Below are positions 23,814-40,362 of a stretch of DNA of 64,000 nucleotides, one piece after another. Source of the DNA: Megalonaias nervosa (taxonomy: Eukaryota > Mollusca > Bivalvia > Unionida > Unionidae). Positions within the stretch are counted from its first letter, which is position 1; each line of letters opens with the position of its first letter. The stretch lies in NCBI GenBank assembly GCA_016617855.1, contig JAECUM010027281.1, positions 1-64,000 on the forward strand, written 5' to 3'. Made by a program: the position numbers and the translations under genes. Below the pieces are notes generated by a model that worked only from the letters and a program-made list of their open reading frames with translations, had not been told where the DNA came from and made no database searches.

Positions 23814-24520
23814 GTAGGGACCCAACCTGCCACTGCCAATTTCAGTAACTTAAATTAGCTCGCATCCATCTGTTTTTTAGGTGCTGTTTACTAGAACGTC
23901 TGAGTAACTCTTATGTAGGGAATTCATGAAATTTCTTTCAACAAATAACTATTATTAAGATATGTTTTAAAGTCATTGCTTCCTCGCTGCTGATCACCAT
24001 TGTGGTCTAAATTTCTGCATATATATGCAGTACGAAACGTATGAATAACAAAGAAGTGATGTTCATTGCACACATTTATAAGCTGACTCAAGACGACACA
24101 GGTAGGTATCAACGCCTGCCTAGATACATGTACATCTAACTTCCAGCCTACCTACCTACTTACCTACCTACCAATGCATCTGTCTCTCTATCTCTATATC
24201 TATCTATCTATATATCTACCACATATGACCTAGTTGTAAGTATACTTACGTGAGCAAATGTGTACCAATGTACTATGTATCACTAGCAGGGTATGTATGT
24301 GCAAATGTGGCAAAATTCTGTTAGGTGAGACCGAATATGCAGATAATAAATGTTTCACAAATCGAATGCAGGTTGAAAATTGACTGATCTGTTGGGCAAT
24401 GCCAGAGACACATTCTTTAGATACAAGTGCTATATTATTAAACACAAGGTGAACACACATCAACACTGATCAAAGATTCTATACAATCCTTTATTTATAA
24501 TTGTTTTGTTGATGTCGTTT

Positions 24521-24627
24521 TAATAATAATAATAATAATAATAATAACAATAACAATAACAATCATTTGGTAGTCAGGTTCTTTTGGGTTTATTGCCTGC
24601 TTGGTCTAAATAAAATGGATTTTGTTA

Positions 24628-24661
<34 letters not shown>
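24521..24661 (+). repeat. paired (AAT)n and (ATT)n tracts
   Basis: (AAT)n at 24521-24563 and (ATT)n at 24628-24661 are inverted relative to each other and about 65 bases apart, so they could pair as a hairpin. Confidence 0.85.
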
Positions 24662-24669
24662 GATTATAC

Positions 24670-25745
24670 AAATGTTACTTAACTCGAAACTTTAAATTGC
24701 AAGATATATTTTGACCATGATTAGCACCTTGTGGGATATTTGTACATAGGAACCCTGTGTACCCGTTATCAAAACATAACAATATCAGTTGCATGAATTC
24801 GCAGCAAAGAAGTGTTCATAAAGCATTGTCGATGATCATTCAAGGATTATATTATTGACACAAGTAAATAAAGATTTGCACACAAATATATTCACTACCA
24901 TTTTGCTCTCAGTAATTGATATAGAATGATAATATAGTTATTGATTTCTGGTAAAGGAAGTGCGTGTGCTTTACGATACTTACAGTTTAAGACTCCAGAC
25001 TATAACTTACCTGCTGCAGTATAACTGTACAAGTTGAATAGTACGAGTTTTCTAGTATGCTTTTGTATTATATACGATAGTAATAAATATAAATGATCCG
25101 ACGAGAAGTAATTATATGTTGCCTACATTATTAATCGTTTGCCTACCAATAGTGATCATTAGTTATGGGTATTTTGACCTCTTGTGATAAAAACCACAAA
25201 ATTCACGATGCTCTAAAAATGAATATTATATTTAAAATGCACAATAGTGATTTTGTTGGAATTCGTGCCTCTAAGTCAGAAATGAATATTCGCGCTGTTA
25301 ATTTTGTAAATTAACAATGAAACATCTGGGAAACAGTTAATTAATTTATTGATTTATCAAGTTTTATATATATCTTTGTATATACATTGTACTTTATTTG
25401 TCTTTGGAAGAGACACTGATGAATTGTATTTATAATTTTTAAAAGAAATATAGTGCTCAACATTGTTGCACAACAAAGACGTAAAAGTTTAGACAGTACG
25501 AAAGCGGTCGCATTAGAAAGTAAGTATGCATTGGATATATGCATTTCACCCACATATACCTGAAACTTCCAGTAGAGAGAAAAACGACAGACGGGCAAAG
25601 TAAGATATAGAAATTAAATGCTTTGTTAATCTTGTAAATTACTGGAAAGATATAGAGTACAAACTTGTTAACTTGATAAGGTGTCTGGATGTGTAAAAAA
25701 AAGTATATATTAGATAATGTCTATTTATTTAATTGTTATAACCAG
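24670..25745. other. gene-free AT-rich interval
   Basis: No recognised motif. Frames at 25341-25598 and elsewhere are short and lack splice context. Confidence 0.5.
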
Positions 25746-25746
25746 T

Positions 25747-27180
25747 TAATAATAATAATAATGAGGACTTTGTTTACAGCCTAATTTTTAGAAGCTCTAA
25801 GCGCTTTACAACATTTGACAACACTTAAAAGAAACATATATAGTGATATGATTACAAAAATAAAAACAGACACCACGAAATTAGAAACAGAAAAACATAC
25901 TGTAAATATTTAAGGTAACGATACATTATAAGGATACATTATTAGGTCTTTAAGTCTGTTCTTGCAGTTGAAATAGGTGAGTTTTAAGAGCGCTCTTGAA
26001 TGAGATCACTGTGTCTTTGCGTCTAAGTGCAGTGGGCAATTCGTTCCACATTGCTGGGCCCTGGTATGCAAAAGAGCTTTGTCCATATGATTTCATTTTC
26101 ATAGTGGGAATAATGAGAATACGAGTGTCAGAAGAGGAGCGTAAGTATCTTGCAGGTGTGTACACATGGGTGAGGTCAGATAGGTGTGTTGGACTGGAGC
26201 CCGTCAGTGAAACGTAGCACAGAGAACAAATTTTGTGTTTAATTCTGGATCGTATGGATAGCCAGTGTAGGGTACAGAGAAGGGGAGAGGCGTGCTCTGA
26301 TCGTGATACTCTAAGGATGATCCGAGAAGCTGTGTTTTGAACTTTTTGAAGTTTCTGGAGTAGATATTGAGACGAACCAGACAGAATTGAGTTACAATAG
26401 TCCAGTCTTGAAAGTACTAAGGAACACACATGTGTTTTAGTGGCATCAGCTGAAAGATACTTGCGAATGGAGCTGATGCGTCTCAGCTCAAGATATGCAG
26501 CTTGCATATGTTCATGACATGTTGGTGCAATGAGAGAGTACTGTCAAGAGTAACACCTAGGTTTCGTACTGACTGTGTGAATTTAATGTTGGTGTTGCTG
26601 ATATTTATTGTCTGCGGTAAAGGATGTGAATGAGAAAGTCTTTGTGTTGTAATCAGAATGGCTTCAGTTTTATCATCATTCATCTGCAGCTTGTTACATG
26701 TCATCCATGATATCACATCGGAAATGCACCTCTCTACGCCTTGGACGGTAGCTTCAACTTCAGATGGATGGCTAGATTTGTATATTTGGGTGTCATCAGC
26801 ATACAATTGGTGAGACACTGGATGATGATCTATGACACTTGAGAGTGGCAGAGTGTATAGAATGAAGAGAACAGGTCCAAGAACAGACCCCTGTGGAACA
26901 CCACAGCATAGATCAACTGGGCTGGAGTGTTTACCATTTGCGGACACAATTTGTGTCCTGTTGACCAAGTAAGACTTGAACCATAGTAAGGCTGTATCAT
27001 GAATGCCAAATACATGCTGGAGACGGTGAAGTAATATATCATGGTCTATAGTGTCAAATGCTGCAGTCAAGTCAAGGAGAGTGAGGACTGTAATCTTTCC
27101 GCTATCCAAAGCAGAGAGAAGGTCATTGACTACTTTCAGAAGAGTAGTTTCAGTCCTGTGGCAAGGTCGACATGGGGATA
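25747..27180 (-). mobile_element. non-LTR retrotransposon (CR1/L2/jockey-type LINE), 5'-truncated
   Basis: Minus-strand reverse transcriptase and C-terminal region, followed by a 3' end in (ATT)n at about 25,747-25,765. The first recognisable residues are CRPCHRTETTLLKVVNDLLS near 27,170. The upstream endonuclease and the RT start are missing, as is usual for 5'-truncated LINE insertions. The 5' edge coincides with the left boundary of the 26-kb duplication. Confidence 0.88.
25950..27166 (-). pseudogene. LINE reverse transcriptase, one frameshift
   Basis: RT blocks TLLDLTAAFDTIDHDILLHR, GVPQGSVLGPVLF and the catalytic LYADDTQIY are in the first frame (to 26,483). The C-terminal part LSADATKTHVCSLVLSRLDY, VQNTASRII and AYQGPAMWNELPTALR is in another frame from about 26,507. 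The frames overlap at HVMNICKLHIL / MQAAYLELRR, so one indel separates them. Otherwise open, so a fairly recent insertion. Confidence 0.9.
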
Positions 27181-27698
27181 ATTTAACATTTGTAAGTGAT
27201 CTCGCACTTTCATGTTCGCAGCCAGTACAGTAACTGCATATATTGACAGTGTTTTAATTACAACCGACCAATAGTGATATAGTGTATTTACAGTTTTTGC
27301 TCTTTTTGTTACATAAATTTAAAAATAAGACGCAACACAAGTAGTTTGCAATAAGTACATAAGCACAAATACACATAATTTGGTTTTAAAGAAACAGACT
27401 GATAAAGAGACAAAAAATAGACAGACTTACACATAGATATTGTCATATGTTTCATCCTTGTAAACAGTATTGATTACACCATAGAAATTCAGAAAATATT
27501 GATGTAATTAACGAACCAACAAAGCACGACTCGTAAATTAAATCGGTTTATTAGCAGACGTATTTTACTCGTGACACCATAATTCAAAATAAATCTGAAA
27601 TCAATAAAATATCATGTCACAATTTATCACAGAAGGCACAAGATGACTAGACATTTGATACCAAACCCCTATACGAGATTTGCCCTTTTGTGCATTAT

Positions 27699-27700
<2 letters not shown>

Positions 27701-27738
<38 letters not shown>
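27701..27738 (+). repeat. (CT)n microsatellite
   Basis: About 19 CT units. The copy-2 equivalent (53839-53889) is longer. Confidence 0.95.
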
Positions 27739-27740
<2 letters not shown>

Positions 27741-27953
27741 CAAGAGGCCAATTTTCCCCGATCCGATTGAGGAAGAAAACGCAGCTTTGTGCAAGTCAAA
27801 GACCTTGTATGCGAAATAGTATGATACCTAGACGTATGTTGAAGACAAACGTAGATACAGCATAATACACTCGTACACAAGTTTAGTATTGTCTGTCTGA
27901 ATGCCAGGGATGTGCAGACTGCACAGACTTACCCTTTTCTACATGTAATGTTA

Positions 27954-27959
27954 TTTATT
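27954..27959 (-). terminator. candidate poly(A) signal of the long DUOXA form
   Basis: AATAAA on the minus strand 229 bases beyond the exon 9 stop. The same motif is at 54111-54106 in copy 2. Confidence 0.4.
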
Positions 27960-28187
27960 AGAAAAGCATCATAAGAGTGACACCCTGCGAGAAGGCGAAC
28001 AAGTGGATGAATTTGAGGTAGAAAAATAACCGTTACAAAATACTCAGATGAATTTCGCGTATCTCAATCCTTATGCATGGGCAAGTAATGTGAGGGATGA
28101 GTGGATTTTCTTTTCTTTCATCCCTCCCCCTTTAAAAGATGTTTTTCCAGTAATTGTTCTGATGCCTAAATTCAGTCAATGAAGTTT

Positions 28188-28676
28188 TCACACCGGTGAG
28201 ACTTGATTATGTCTGTCAAAGACCCTAACGCCAGTATTCTCTTTTTCTTTTTTCCTTCTTGAGTTTGGAAACCATGTAGATTCTCGTGTCGGCCAAACGT
28301 TTCCTGCACCAGGACTTCTTGCTTCTTTAGCTGACGATGTTTCCCCGACGTTAACATCTCTAAAGGTAGTGCCATCTTGTGGAATGCTACCATCTGTGCG
28401 GCTCTGCAAAGTCCCATTATCATCTTGTAAAATGCCTCTATTGACACGGGATGAGCTACCTTCTGAGATCGGTATGGAGATCCCTGTGGATGCATTGGAC
28501 GTACCAGATATGGACCCGGCCTCCGATCCAATACCTGATGAGCCGGTGGATACATTCGAAGGAGAGCCTATTAAGAAAGTATCGGTGAATGTACGGGTAG
28601 ATGGAATTATTTTTGTCCCCGTCTTCGATCTTGAAATTGAGAGTCCATATGGGGTAACTCTTGGCGCGGTCATCTC
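28188..28676 (-). CDS. DUOXA copy 1, alternative tail exon 9 (Ser/Thr-rich)
   Basis: Acceptor TGTAATTTTAG|GAG at 28678-28677, then 162 codons to a TGA at 28190-28188. It joins exon 8 in phase 0 (CACG|GTAAAA donor to GAG). The sequence is rich in Ser, Thr and Gly (SNVSTGSSGIGSEAGSISGT) and ends with a basic SRRKKEKEN segment and HNQVSPV. No domain recognised; probably disordered and cytoplasmic. Compared with copy 2 it has four amino-acid changes and two extra residues (Lys-Glu). Whether it is joined to the core gene is inferred from phase and order only. Confidence 0.6.
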   Translation of the reverse strand, partial: EMTAPRVTPYGLSISRSKTGTKIIPSTRTFTDTFLIGSPSNVSTGSSGIGSEAGSISGTSNASTGISIPISEGSSSRVNRGILQDDNGTLQSRTDGSIPQDGTTFRDVNVGETSSAKEARSPGAGNVWPTRESTWFPNSRRKKEKENTGVRVFDRHNQVSPV

Positions 28677-29169
28677 CTAAAATTACACAAGTGAGTAAAA
28701 GTATAAATTTCAAGAGTATGTATCATCAGTTTGATTCCTATAAAAAAATCTTATTTGTTTTAAAGGTCTGAGTAGACTCTAATTGATTCAGCAAATTATC
28801 AACAGTCTTACCGCTATTAGTATTTCCATACGTAACTCGGCTAGAAAGTTTATATCTCTTCATCAGTAATTTCAAATTTTCTTTTTTTTTTTTTAATCTA
28901 CGTTTGTATTAGCTGATGGTACATTCTGTTTATATTGGTCAGATCCGCTTTTGAGAACATCAAGTTCTTTTCAATTATCCATGTGCAATAAGGTAACAGA
29001 GGAGACAAAATTTCCTCAAATAAAAAACAAACGTCTAATTTTTTTATTTTTTTATTTTATTTTTTTTTTATATATATATATCTAAAACGTATAAGCTTAA
29101 TATCTTATATCAGTGATAATGTGTCTTTTGTCAGAGTATACGAAACTCAGAATTGCAAATTGATAGTTT

Positions 29170-29440
29170 CAGGCTGTAATATATATTGGCTTGGTATGTT
29201 TTTTCTAGAACATCAACACAAGGAAGTAATATAGCTCCAATGAAGTTGGAGCAAACTACTTTGCCCAGAGATACACTCCGGTATCCGACCCAGGCTGATT
29301 ATTTGCTACGATTTGAATCCGTACCTGATCGGCCCCAAGAATTAAAGCACCGAGTAACCGCATATATTTGTAAAATGAAAACTCTGAGATCTTTGAGTCT
29401 GAGAGTCCCAATAAGTGAGAATGTGATCATCATATAATCA
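29170..29440 (-). repeat. SINE-like intronic repeat
   Basis: On the minus strand it has GGATTCAAATC, close to a pol III B box, and a segment TGGGCAAAGTAGTTTGCTCC similar to central domains of animal SINEs. It sits between tail exons 8 and 9 and occurs in the same place in the inverted copy at 20825-21062. The plus-strand 83-codon frame across it is not a gene. Confidence 0.4.
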
Positions 29441-29461
29441 ATATATAGGACCAGTTTTTAC

Positions 29462-29703
29462 CGTGCATTGATTAGGATCTTCACCATTGTCCTCGTCAGA
29501 AGAATAATCGCCGTCATTATTCTCTTCATCTGTAGGTGGCAAGTCGTCATCGCTGTAGTACTCGACGTCTGAGTCCCAGTCATTGTGAACATGGCCGTCA
29601 AAGCTTCTTGTAACCTTCCCTGGTTTCTTGCCAGACTGTTGACCTTCAAGATCTTCTAGGTGTAGATTCTCTCGTTTTGGTCTTTCCACTTTTTTCTTGT
29701 GAT
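29462..29703 (-). CDS. DUOXA copy 1, alternative tail exon 8 (acidic)
   Basis: Acceptor CTTTTATCAG|AT and donor CACG|GTAAAA bound 242 bases. It enters in phase 1, so a preceding G gives Asp, and leaves in phase 0. A basic start (HKKKVERPKR) leads to a strongly acidic stretch, DSDVEYYSDDDLPPTDEE. If the donor is not used, the frame stops after TVKTGPIY. The amino-acid sequence is identical in copy 2, and the frame is still open in the inverted relic at 20592-20824. Exon 7 must splice from a phase-1 site before its stop for this exon to be used: AATG|GTTGGT and TGTG|GTACTA both fit the phase but neither is a strong donor. Confidence 0.62.
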
Positions 29704-30278
29704 CTGATAAAAGAATATACTTTTCAATGATAATAACAATAACATGAATTTCAGAATAAAGTTTCTGAACTTATAAAATTTGAACAAAATATATAAATAA
29801 GATTGAAAATATGATGTACTTTTTAATTTTAGCTTTAAGATATTTTAGTCCCAAGTTTAAGGCTATTCTCGGTTCAGTTCTTGAAAGTTGTATGAATTAG
29901 AAGCCAGAATTCAGTATGGTTCTCAGTAACTGATTGTATTTTTTTATGACATTAAATAAAACAACATAATTCCATGATTCCTCATGTGATTCAAAGCTGT
30001 ACAAAACTTCAGGAAGAGTGGAATACCAAATCACATATTTTTCTTCCAATATGCCGCAAAATTATATCATATAACAAAGTGTGCCCAATAATAATATATA
30101 ATAGTATCATATTAAATATACTTGTATGCCAGTTTTAAGTTCTGTAGTAACCTAATAGGAGCATTCTCTGTGAATCATCACATCAGAGTAAACTAAGTCA
30201 GCTCTAAGGATTGGTGAACATTAAAAGACTCGATTTGAAGCAAACATGAGATGCAAACATGAGATAAAGGTGATATTC

Positions 30279-30284
30279 TTTATT
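30279..30284 (-). terminator. candidate poly(A) signal of the short DUOXA form
   Basis: AATAAA on the minus strand about 335 bases after the exon 7 stop. Equivalent in copy 2 at 56426-56421. Confidence 0.35.
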
Positions 30285-30617
30285 TCACAGTGTAATTGAT
30301 AAATTGACAGATGTTATTTAACATTACAATTAATAATACAAAATGAGATGCATTGCTGGGTATATGCATTCATACAGCTGCGTAAGTCTTGCACATAACC
30401 CATTCTGCTTGGATGGATGATGCTCTTATTCTAGAGATGAAAACATCAACAAACCCCATTGTGGTTTGGGGAAATCTTAACGCGCTTCAGAGCTTTGTTT
30501 TGTTTTGTTGCATCGTTTCATTGCTTGTAAAGGCAATTCGCATGTTTGAATAAGTTAAATAATGTTTGTTCCTCTGTTTGTTTACGAATCGACTCTCTCG
30601 AGATTCTAATAGACGTG

Positions 30618-35433
<4,816 letters not shown>

Positions 35434-35553
35434 TCTAGTTGGCAAAATAAATAACTAATTATGTTGCAAGTAAGACCACTGTTGCTACAAAATATCTGAA
35501 AAGATCGGAAAAATTAAACGTACTTTTGTGACAAACTTTGACATTTGAATTCC

Positions 35554-35668
<115 letters not shown>

Positions 35669-35759
35669 TATAAATTTCAACAAGGTTTTAAGTCTAGAAT
35701 TCACAATGAAAGACAAGATAAAAGGAAAGACTATGCAAAGATTACAGAACTTCTAATCA

Positions 35760-38100
35760 ACAAATAATATGTATTTGCTAAATGCACCCATACCTGTAGT
35801 TTCTCTCTTGTCTATTTCCCTTGATGTTTAATTATCTTGTAATTGGGGATCCTTATATGTAAAACTTTCAAAGTAACAAGCATTTTTATTGGTCAGTTAA
35901 TTGGCGAATGAGTTGATTTATGAAGTATTTATATAGACGTCCTCACGCTAGGTAGAAACAAGTTGTTTTTTTTTTTTTTCATGTAGTTTCCGAAGACGTC
36001 CTGTTTTGAAATGACGTAAGTACTGTACGTAAGTATTGCATTTAATGGCAAAATTTCAATGAAATATGCGTCACTTTCCTATTCCTTTCCATTTCATCCA
36101 ATTATAGAATCCTTGCGTTGGTGTAATCAGAAATACGATATATTTCTGTTGTCTTTTGTGATATTTTGACTATTCTTAAACAAAGGCCCTACCTGGTGCT
36201 TATTCGCCTATCTCGGGCTAAAAATAGCCAAGGATATGTTCTATAGAATCTATAAATACGGAAGTTAGAATGCTATTGATCCATTCCAATGTTTGCTGAA
36301 CAAACTGATTAGCATGCACCAGAACATAGGGGAATTCCTAACATTAATATTCAAACTACCCCCGTTTCTAAATATGCTAACACAATCTCTGGCCGTTGAA
36401 TCGCAACACCAAAGCAATAATTCTAAGAGTATTATCTTAAGAAACATCATAGCCTGTTTCAGCTTGTTTATTTTCTTCACACGTGTAGCTATTCATATTA
36501 CAAAGGACTTTTCATAAAGATATTTTTTAAAAAAGTGTATAGACCATGAATGACATGTGACAATAATTTAATACGTAAAATAAAACGTACATCATTCCTT
36601 CCTGGCATGTTTTATTTATTTTAGTTCATTTTATTTTGATTTTTAAATCATATTTCTTTCTATGTACCTTTCTATACATATAATAAGAGCCGGATTAAAA
36701 CTTCCATTGCAAATACTGTGTGGGTGAATATTTTCTCACTGAACGCCACCATAAATTAATAGAGCAAAAAGTATGGGCTCGAGATTAATTGTTCCAAAGA
36801 TACTCCTATCTATTTTGACTCTGGCAGGCATATATTTGTATATTTTGATTCTGTAGAAACCAGATATATTTTTGAGACGTTAATATGTCTTCAAAGTACG
36901 CTGTCTCCTTTACTGTGTCTCGGTGTAACTTTCAATATTAGTATGACTGCAAAATGGGTAAATAACGTTTTTGTTGTGGAAAAAAGGCTGCTTCGTATGA
37001 GGGAAACTCCCCCCTTTGGGCTCCCTTATTCACAGCTTAATTTCACGAATGAATTAATGAACTTCACGTCTTGTTTTAACTATATTACTTGATAACTGGC
37101 AAATCCTTGAGATAATATTACCAGATATAGTAAAATCAATTCCTAACATACATGACACATATCATTGAAGACAGATACATTCACATACTCACACAGTTTG
37201 TACCTGAAGTAATGCATGAAATCTTTACATTACATTAGTCATATAACATTCAAGACAAATGCGTGCAAACAACTGACTTCCGAACTCACAGAAAATTGAT
37301 GTATGAATATAAAACGAATAAATGCAACAAATAATTACAAACTGATATCAATGAACGTACTGTAGGTGATTGAGACAAACCTTATGCCTTCCGTGACTCG
37401 TTTCCTTGTCTATAAAGCCGAATCTCTCGTTTCGTGTCCCTGAACTCTCCAGACATACGTCTCCTGGTCAGTTTAACGAGAAAAGTACTTTGTACAGATC
37501 TCGGAACTAGGTTTCCCCTTCCACAGAAAAACTTGGACTGACTAATGTCCCTATGAAGAATACTTTAAACCTTGAATTTTTCTGGGAAACCCACACCCTC
37601 GTTTTCCTTAGCCAATCAGGATTAACTTTACCTAACAGACAAAAATTCAACACGCCCATCAAAGGTAAAATATTTTCCTCCTTTCCGCCTATATTAATAA
37701 CTAGCCTGGAAAAACTCACTGTTTTGACACTTATTTAAAATGGCACAAATTGTCTATTGATTTTCTCTACTCTGACACTTTCATCTACTTAACCGTATGT
37801 TAACATCTCATCTTCTATATTTCAAACCTTTATCCTAGCGGGTCCTAATTAAAGATCAATTCTGCCCCCAAACCAGAGCCTATCCCATCCCTCGCAGGCA
37901 GCAATTAATAGCGAACCGAGCCCATACGTCAAAGTTAATTGTTACGCGATACGCTATCCACGACAAAATGTGCTGCGAGAGCATCTACAAAATGTTTGTA
38001 CCCATACAACCTTGGATAAAACACAGATGTTAAATTAATTAAAATCCTTTATCCGTCACCCTTACTGAAACAACAATAGAACAATAGAGTAGGCAGATAT
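35760..38100. other. DUOXA upstream flank, no gene recognised
   Basis: Frames at 36265-36517 and 37507-37738 occur on both strands with no recognised domain. Much of 36,050-36,860 also aligns with 46,440-47,240 in the decayed copy. No DUOX exon is visible upstream of DUOXA, although the two genes are neighbours in many animals. Confidence 0.5.
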
Positions 38101-38118
38101 GTAAATGGGTTTGGTACT

Positions 38119-38236
38119 GTAAGAAACACCGGTTTAGGTTTTGTGTAGATTTTATCTTCGTTTTCAATAAAGTTGTAGGACCTTTACTTGGTGTTTGTGT
38201 CCTTTGAGTCCGAATGTAACATTTTGGTGGCAGCGG
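38119..38236 (+). mobile_element. LTR 3' end and primer binding site of another LTR element
   Basis: An AATAAA at 38166-38171 is followed by an LTR-like end TGTAACA (38215-38221). Three bases later comes TGGTGGCAGCGG (38225-38236), complementary to the acceptor end of a eukaryotic tRNA-Leu (CCGCTGCCACCA). This is the standard layout of an LTR, its poly(A) signal and a minus-strand primer site. The left LTR end was not located. Confidence 0.62.
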
Positions 38237-38328
38237 TACGAATACCAATAATTCTAGAGTGAATTTTTGGCATGTCTTCATTACGTTGGAATTGTATTCT
38301 TTAGTTCTGGAAGCAGTGGATTCAGTAA

Positions 38329-38330
<2 letters not shown>

Positions 38331-38415
<85 letters not shown>
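38331..38415 (+). repeat. (GT)n microsatellite at the SINE tail
   Basis: About 42 GT units, equal to a CA tail at the 3' end of the minus-strand SINE. Confidence 0.95.
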
Positions 38416-38416
<1 letters not shown>

Positions 38417-38714
38417 CTTGTATTTGTAACCTAGCTTTAAAATTGCTTTCACTCATATCGCCACGATATATGCATTGGGGCAGTGCATACTAACGTCCAG
38501 CACTGGGACATCATGCCGCAGTCACGTAGCATCATGTACCATCTGAAACCAAGCCGACCAGTCCTAAAAGTAACCTCTTAATGCAAAGCGCCAACCCAGG
38601 CAGCAGCTAGTAACATTTTTATTAGTCTCTGGTATGACTCAGACGGGGATCGAGCCCGCGACCTTCCGATACCGAGGAGGACGCTCTGATCACTTAGGCC
38701 ACCGCAGAGGTCGA
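38416..38714 (-). mobile_element. tRNA-derived SINE, copy 2 (inverted)
   Basis: On the minus strand: GCGGTGGCCTAAGTGATCAG (A-box region), GGGCTCGATCCCC (B-box region) and GAGTCATACC, then the family body (GGTTACTTTTAGGACTGGTC, GACATCATG) and a CA-repeat tail. It lies between the tRNA-Leu primer site at 38225 and the gag-like remnant at 38846. Confidence 0.82.
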
Positions 38715-38774
38715 CACATACATACATACATACATACATACATACATACATACATACATACATACATACATACA
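38715..38774 (+). repeat. (CATA)n microsatellite
   Basis: About 15 CATA units at the 5' side of the inverted SINE. Confidence 0.95.
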
Positions 38775-38845
38775 GGACGTTTCGCTAAATGTAGCTGCTA
38801 CGTACAGTATTTAGGGAATACTATTAGCGGTGACTAGTTGTACAG

Positions 38846-39530
38846 TTGTTGTCTGCTAAGTGCAAAGTGTGCATCACTGTGATAAGTGTACATATAAAAG
38901 CCCAGAAATTCGTGGAAAAGAAAAAGAAAACCATTCCAGTGGCTGTGGACACAGTGCAAGAACATACAGTATGTGCATATAGTTTGTCAGTATGTCAGCT
39001 ACTTGTGACGTCGAAGTTGAGGGAGACACATGTTCTTCAAAGAAAAGCGGCAGTACAGAATTTAATGGAATTTACATATACTGAGACTCCAAAGTATGTA
39101 GAGGACCTTAACCTTGAACACATGCCGCCATCCAAGGAAACAAAGGGAAAACCTGCCTCAAAGAAGAATGAAATTGAACTGGAGTTAAGGCAGAAGGAGC
39201 TTTAGTTGGAATTGGAACCTATAAACTGGAATTAGAAAGAGAAAAATTAAGAATGCAACATCGATTGAAATTTAAGCGCTTGGAAACTGAGTTACAAAGA
39301 GTAAAATACCAAGAAAACGCAACGGAGAAAAACGTCTTCACCTTCATTGCAATTTCAGGTAAAGCTTCAGCTATGTGAACATGAACGAGGGGAAGATATC
39401 TTGACCTTCCTAGCAGAGTTTGGCTCAGTTGCAAAACGGGTTTACGGGAAACATCAATCAATCTTTTCCTTAGTTCCATGTAATCAGCACAAGATTGAGT
39501 TGCAACATGTCCAGTCTTTGCCTGAGTTCC
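38846..39530 (+). pseudogene. gag-like coiled-coil remnant
   Basis: After YVEDLNLEHMPPSKETKGKP, the frame becomes a charged heptad-rich helix (NEIELELRQKELxLELE, then KLRMQHRLK, LETELQRVKYQENATEK) broken by stops and frame changes, then KLQLCEHERGEDILTFLAEF. Such a Glu/Leu/Lys-rich coiled coil before a globular part is common at the start of gag in Ty3/gypsy-class elements. It lies about 620 bases after the tRNA-Leu primer site, so the two may belong to one element. No zinc knuckle or protease is visible. Confidence 0.45.
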
Positions 39531-39977
39531 ATGTAATCATCACAAGCTTGAGTTGCAACATCTCTAACCTCGCCTGTCAAAAGAGTCTTTATCTGCAATA
39601 CTTTCAAATCTTTAGAAAAAGAATTTATATAAGTGCTTCTCAGCATAATGTTCATGTGTTTCAGTAAAGTAATATGCACAAAAAAAAAAACAAAAAAAAC
39701 CCCAAAAAAAACAAAAAAAAAAACGAACAAAGCTTCAAGATTGAGTTCAAAAACAGTTCAATTGAATTTACGCTGCTCCGTCATCGACAACAGACTATAC
39801 CATTCTCGCTTTTGGGGGATGAATGCGAGATAACAAACTTGCAAACAAATTAGTGGATAATGAGTTCTTTCAATTTGCACAGCATGTAACCATTTGTACC
39901 TAAAATAGTCTTAAAATGACAAAAGCTCGAGCTGAATTACATTTATAAAAATGCAATACCTGAAAGATAGTTGTTTC

Positions 39978-40027
39978 ACTACTACTACTACTACTACTAC
40001 TACTAATAATAATAATAATAATAATAA
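39978..40027 (+). repeat. (CTA)n(AAT)n microsatellite
   Basis: Compound trinucleotide tract. Confidence 0.94.
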
Positions 40028-40307
40028 CTTATAGTAGTACTATTATTGGTGGTGTAAAAGGAACGTGGAACGTGACAACTTAATTTCAACAACTGATCAC
40101 GGTAGAAAGACGCTAAAAGCAGAGCAATGCAATGTGTTACCTGTTTTATCGTTCTTGTGAGAGATTTTGAACACAGTTTCAAAATATGATTCTTATCATA
40201 CTTTCTATAATAACTACCATCATTTTCAAATTTCTCTTTGGCCTGCTAAATTTAGAACATTACCATCATTTTCAAGTGATCCGAAAATCTAAATAACTGG
40301 GACAAGT

Positions 40308-40311
<4 letters not shown>

Positions 40312-40359
<48 letters not shown>
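40312..40359 (+). repeat. (TA)n microsatellite
   Basis: About 24 units. Confidence 0.96.

Positions 40360-40362
<3 letters not shown>

Larger units (their letters stand above)
23740..24670. repeat. duplicated block Y (partner 42290-43710)
   Basis: After a GA tract, matches such as GGGAATTCATGAAATTT, AACAAAGAAGTGATGTTCAT and CAATCCTTTATTTATAATTG align with 42290-43710. The partner has an extra segment of about 650 bases carrying a SINE. No gene recognised. Confidence 0.75.

Noticed and set aside
28172..28713. Alternative frames over tail exon 9 (127-, 103- and 85-codon)
   Set aside because: Shadows of the spliced Ser/Thr-rich frame, which alone has matching acceptor phase and stop.
29186..29437. 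83-codon plus-strand frame, repeated at 55328-55579
   Set aside because: It lies on a SINE-like repeat in the intron between tail exons 8 and 9 and is conserved only because the block is duplicated.
36265..36517. Overlapping 71- and 74-codon frames conserved in copy 2 and partly at 46,737
   Set aside because: Conservation follows from the duplications; the 46.7-kb relative has changed start and end, and no domain or splice site supports coding.
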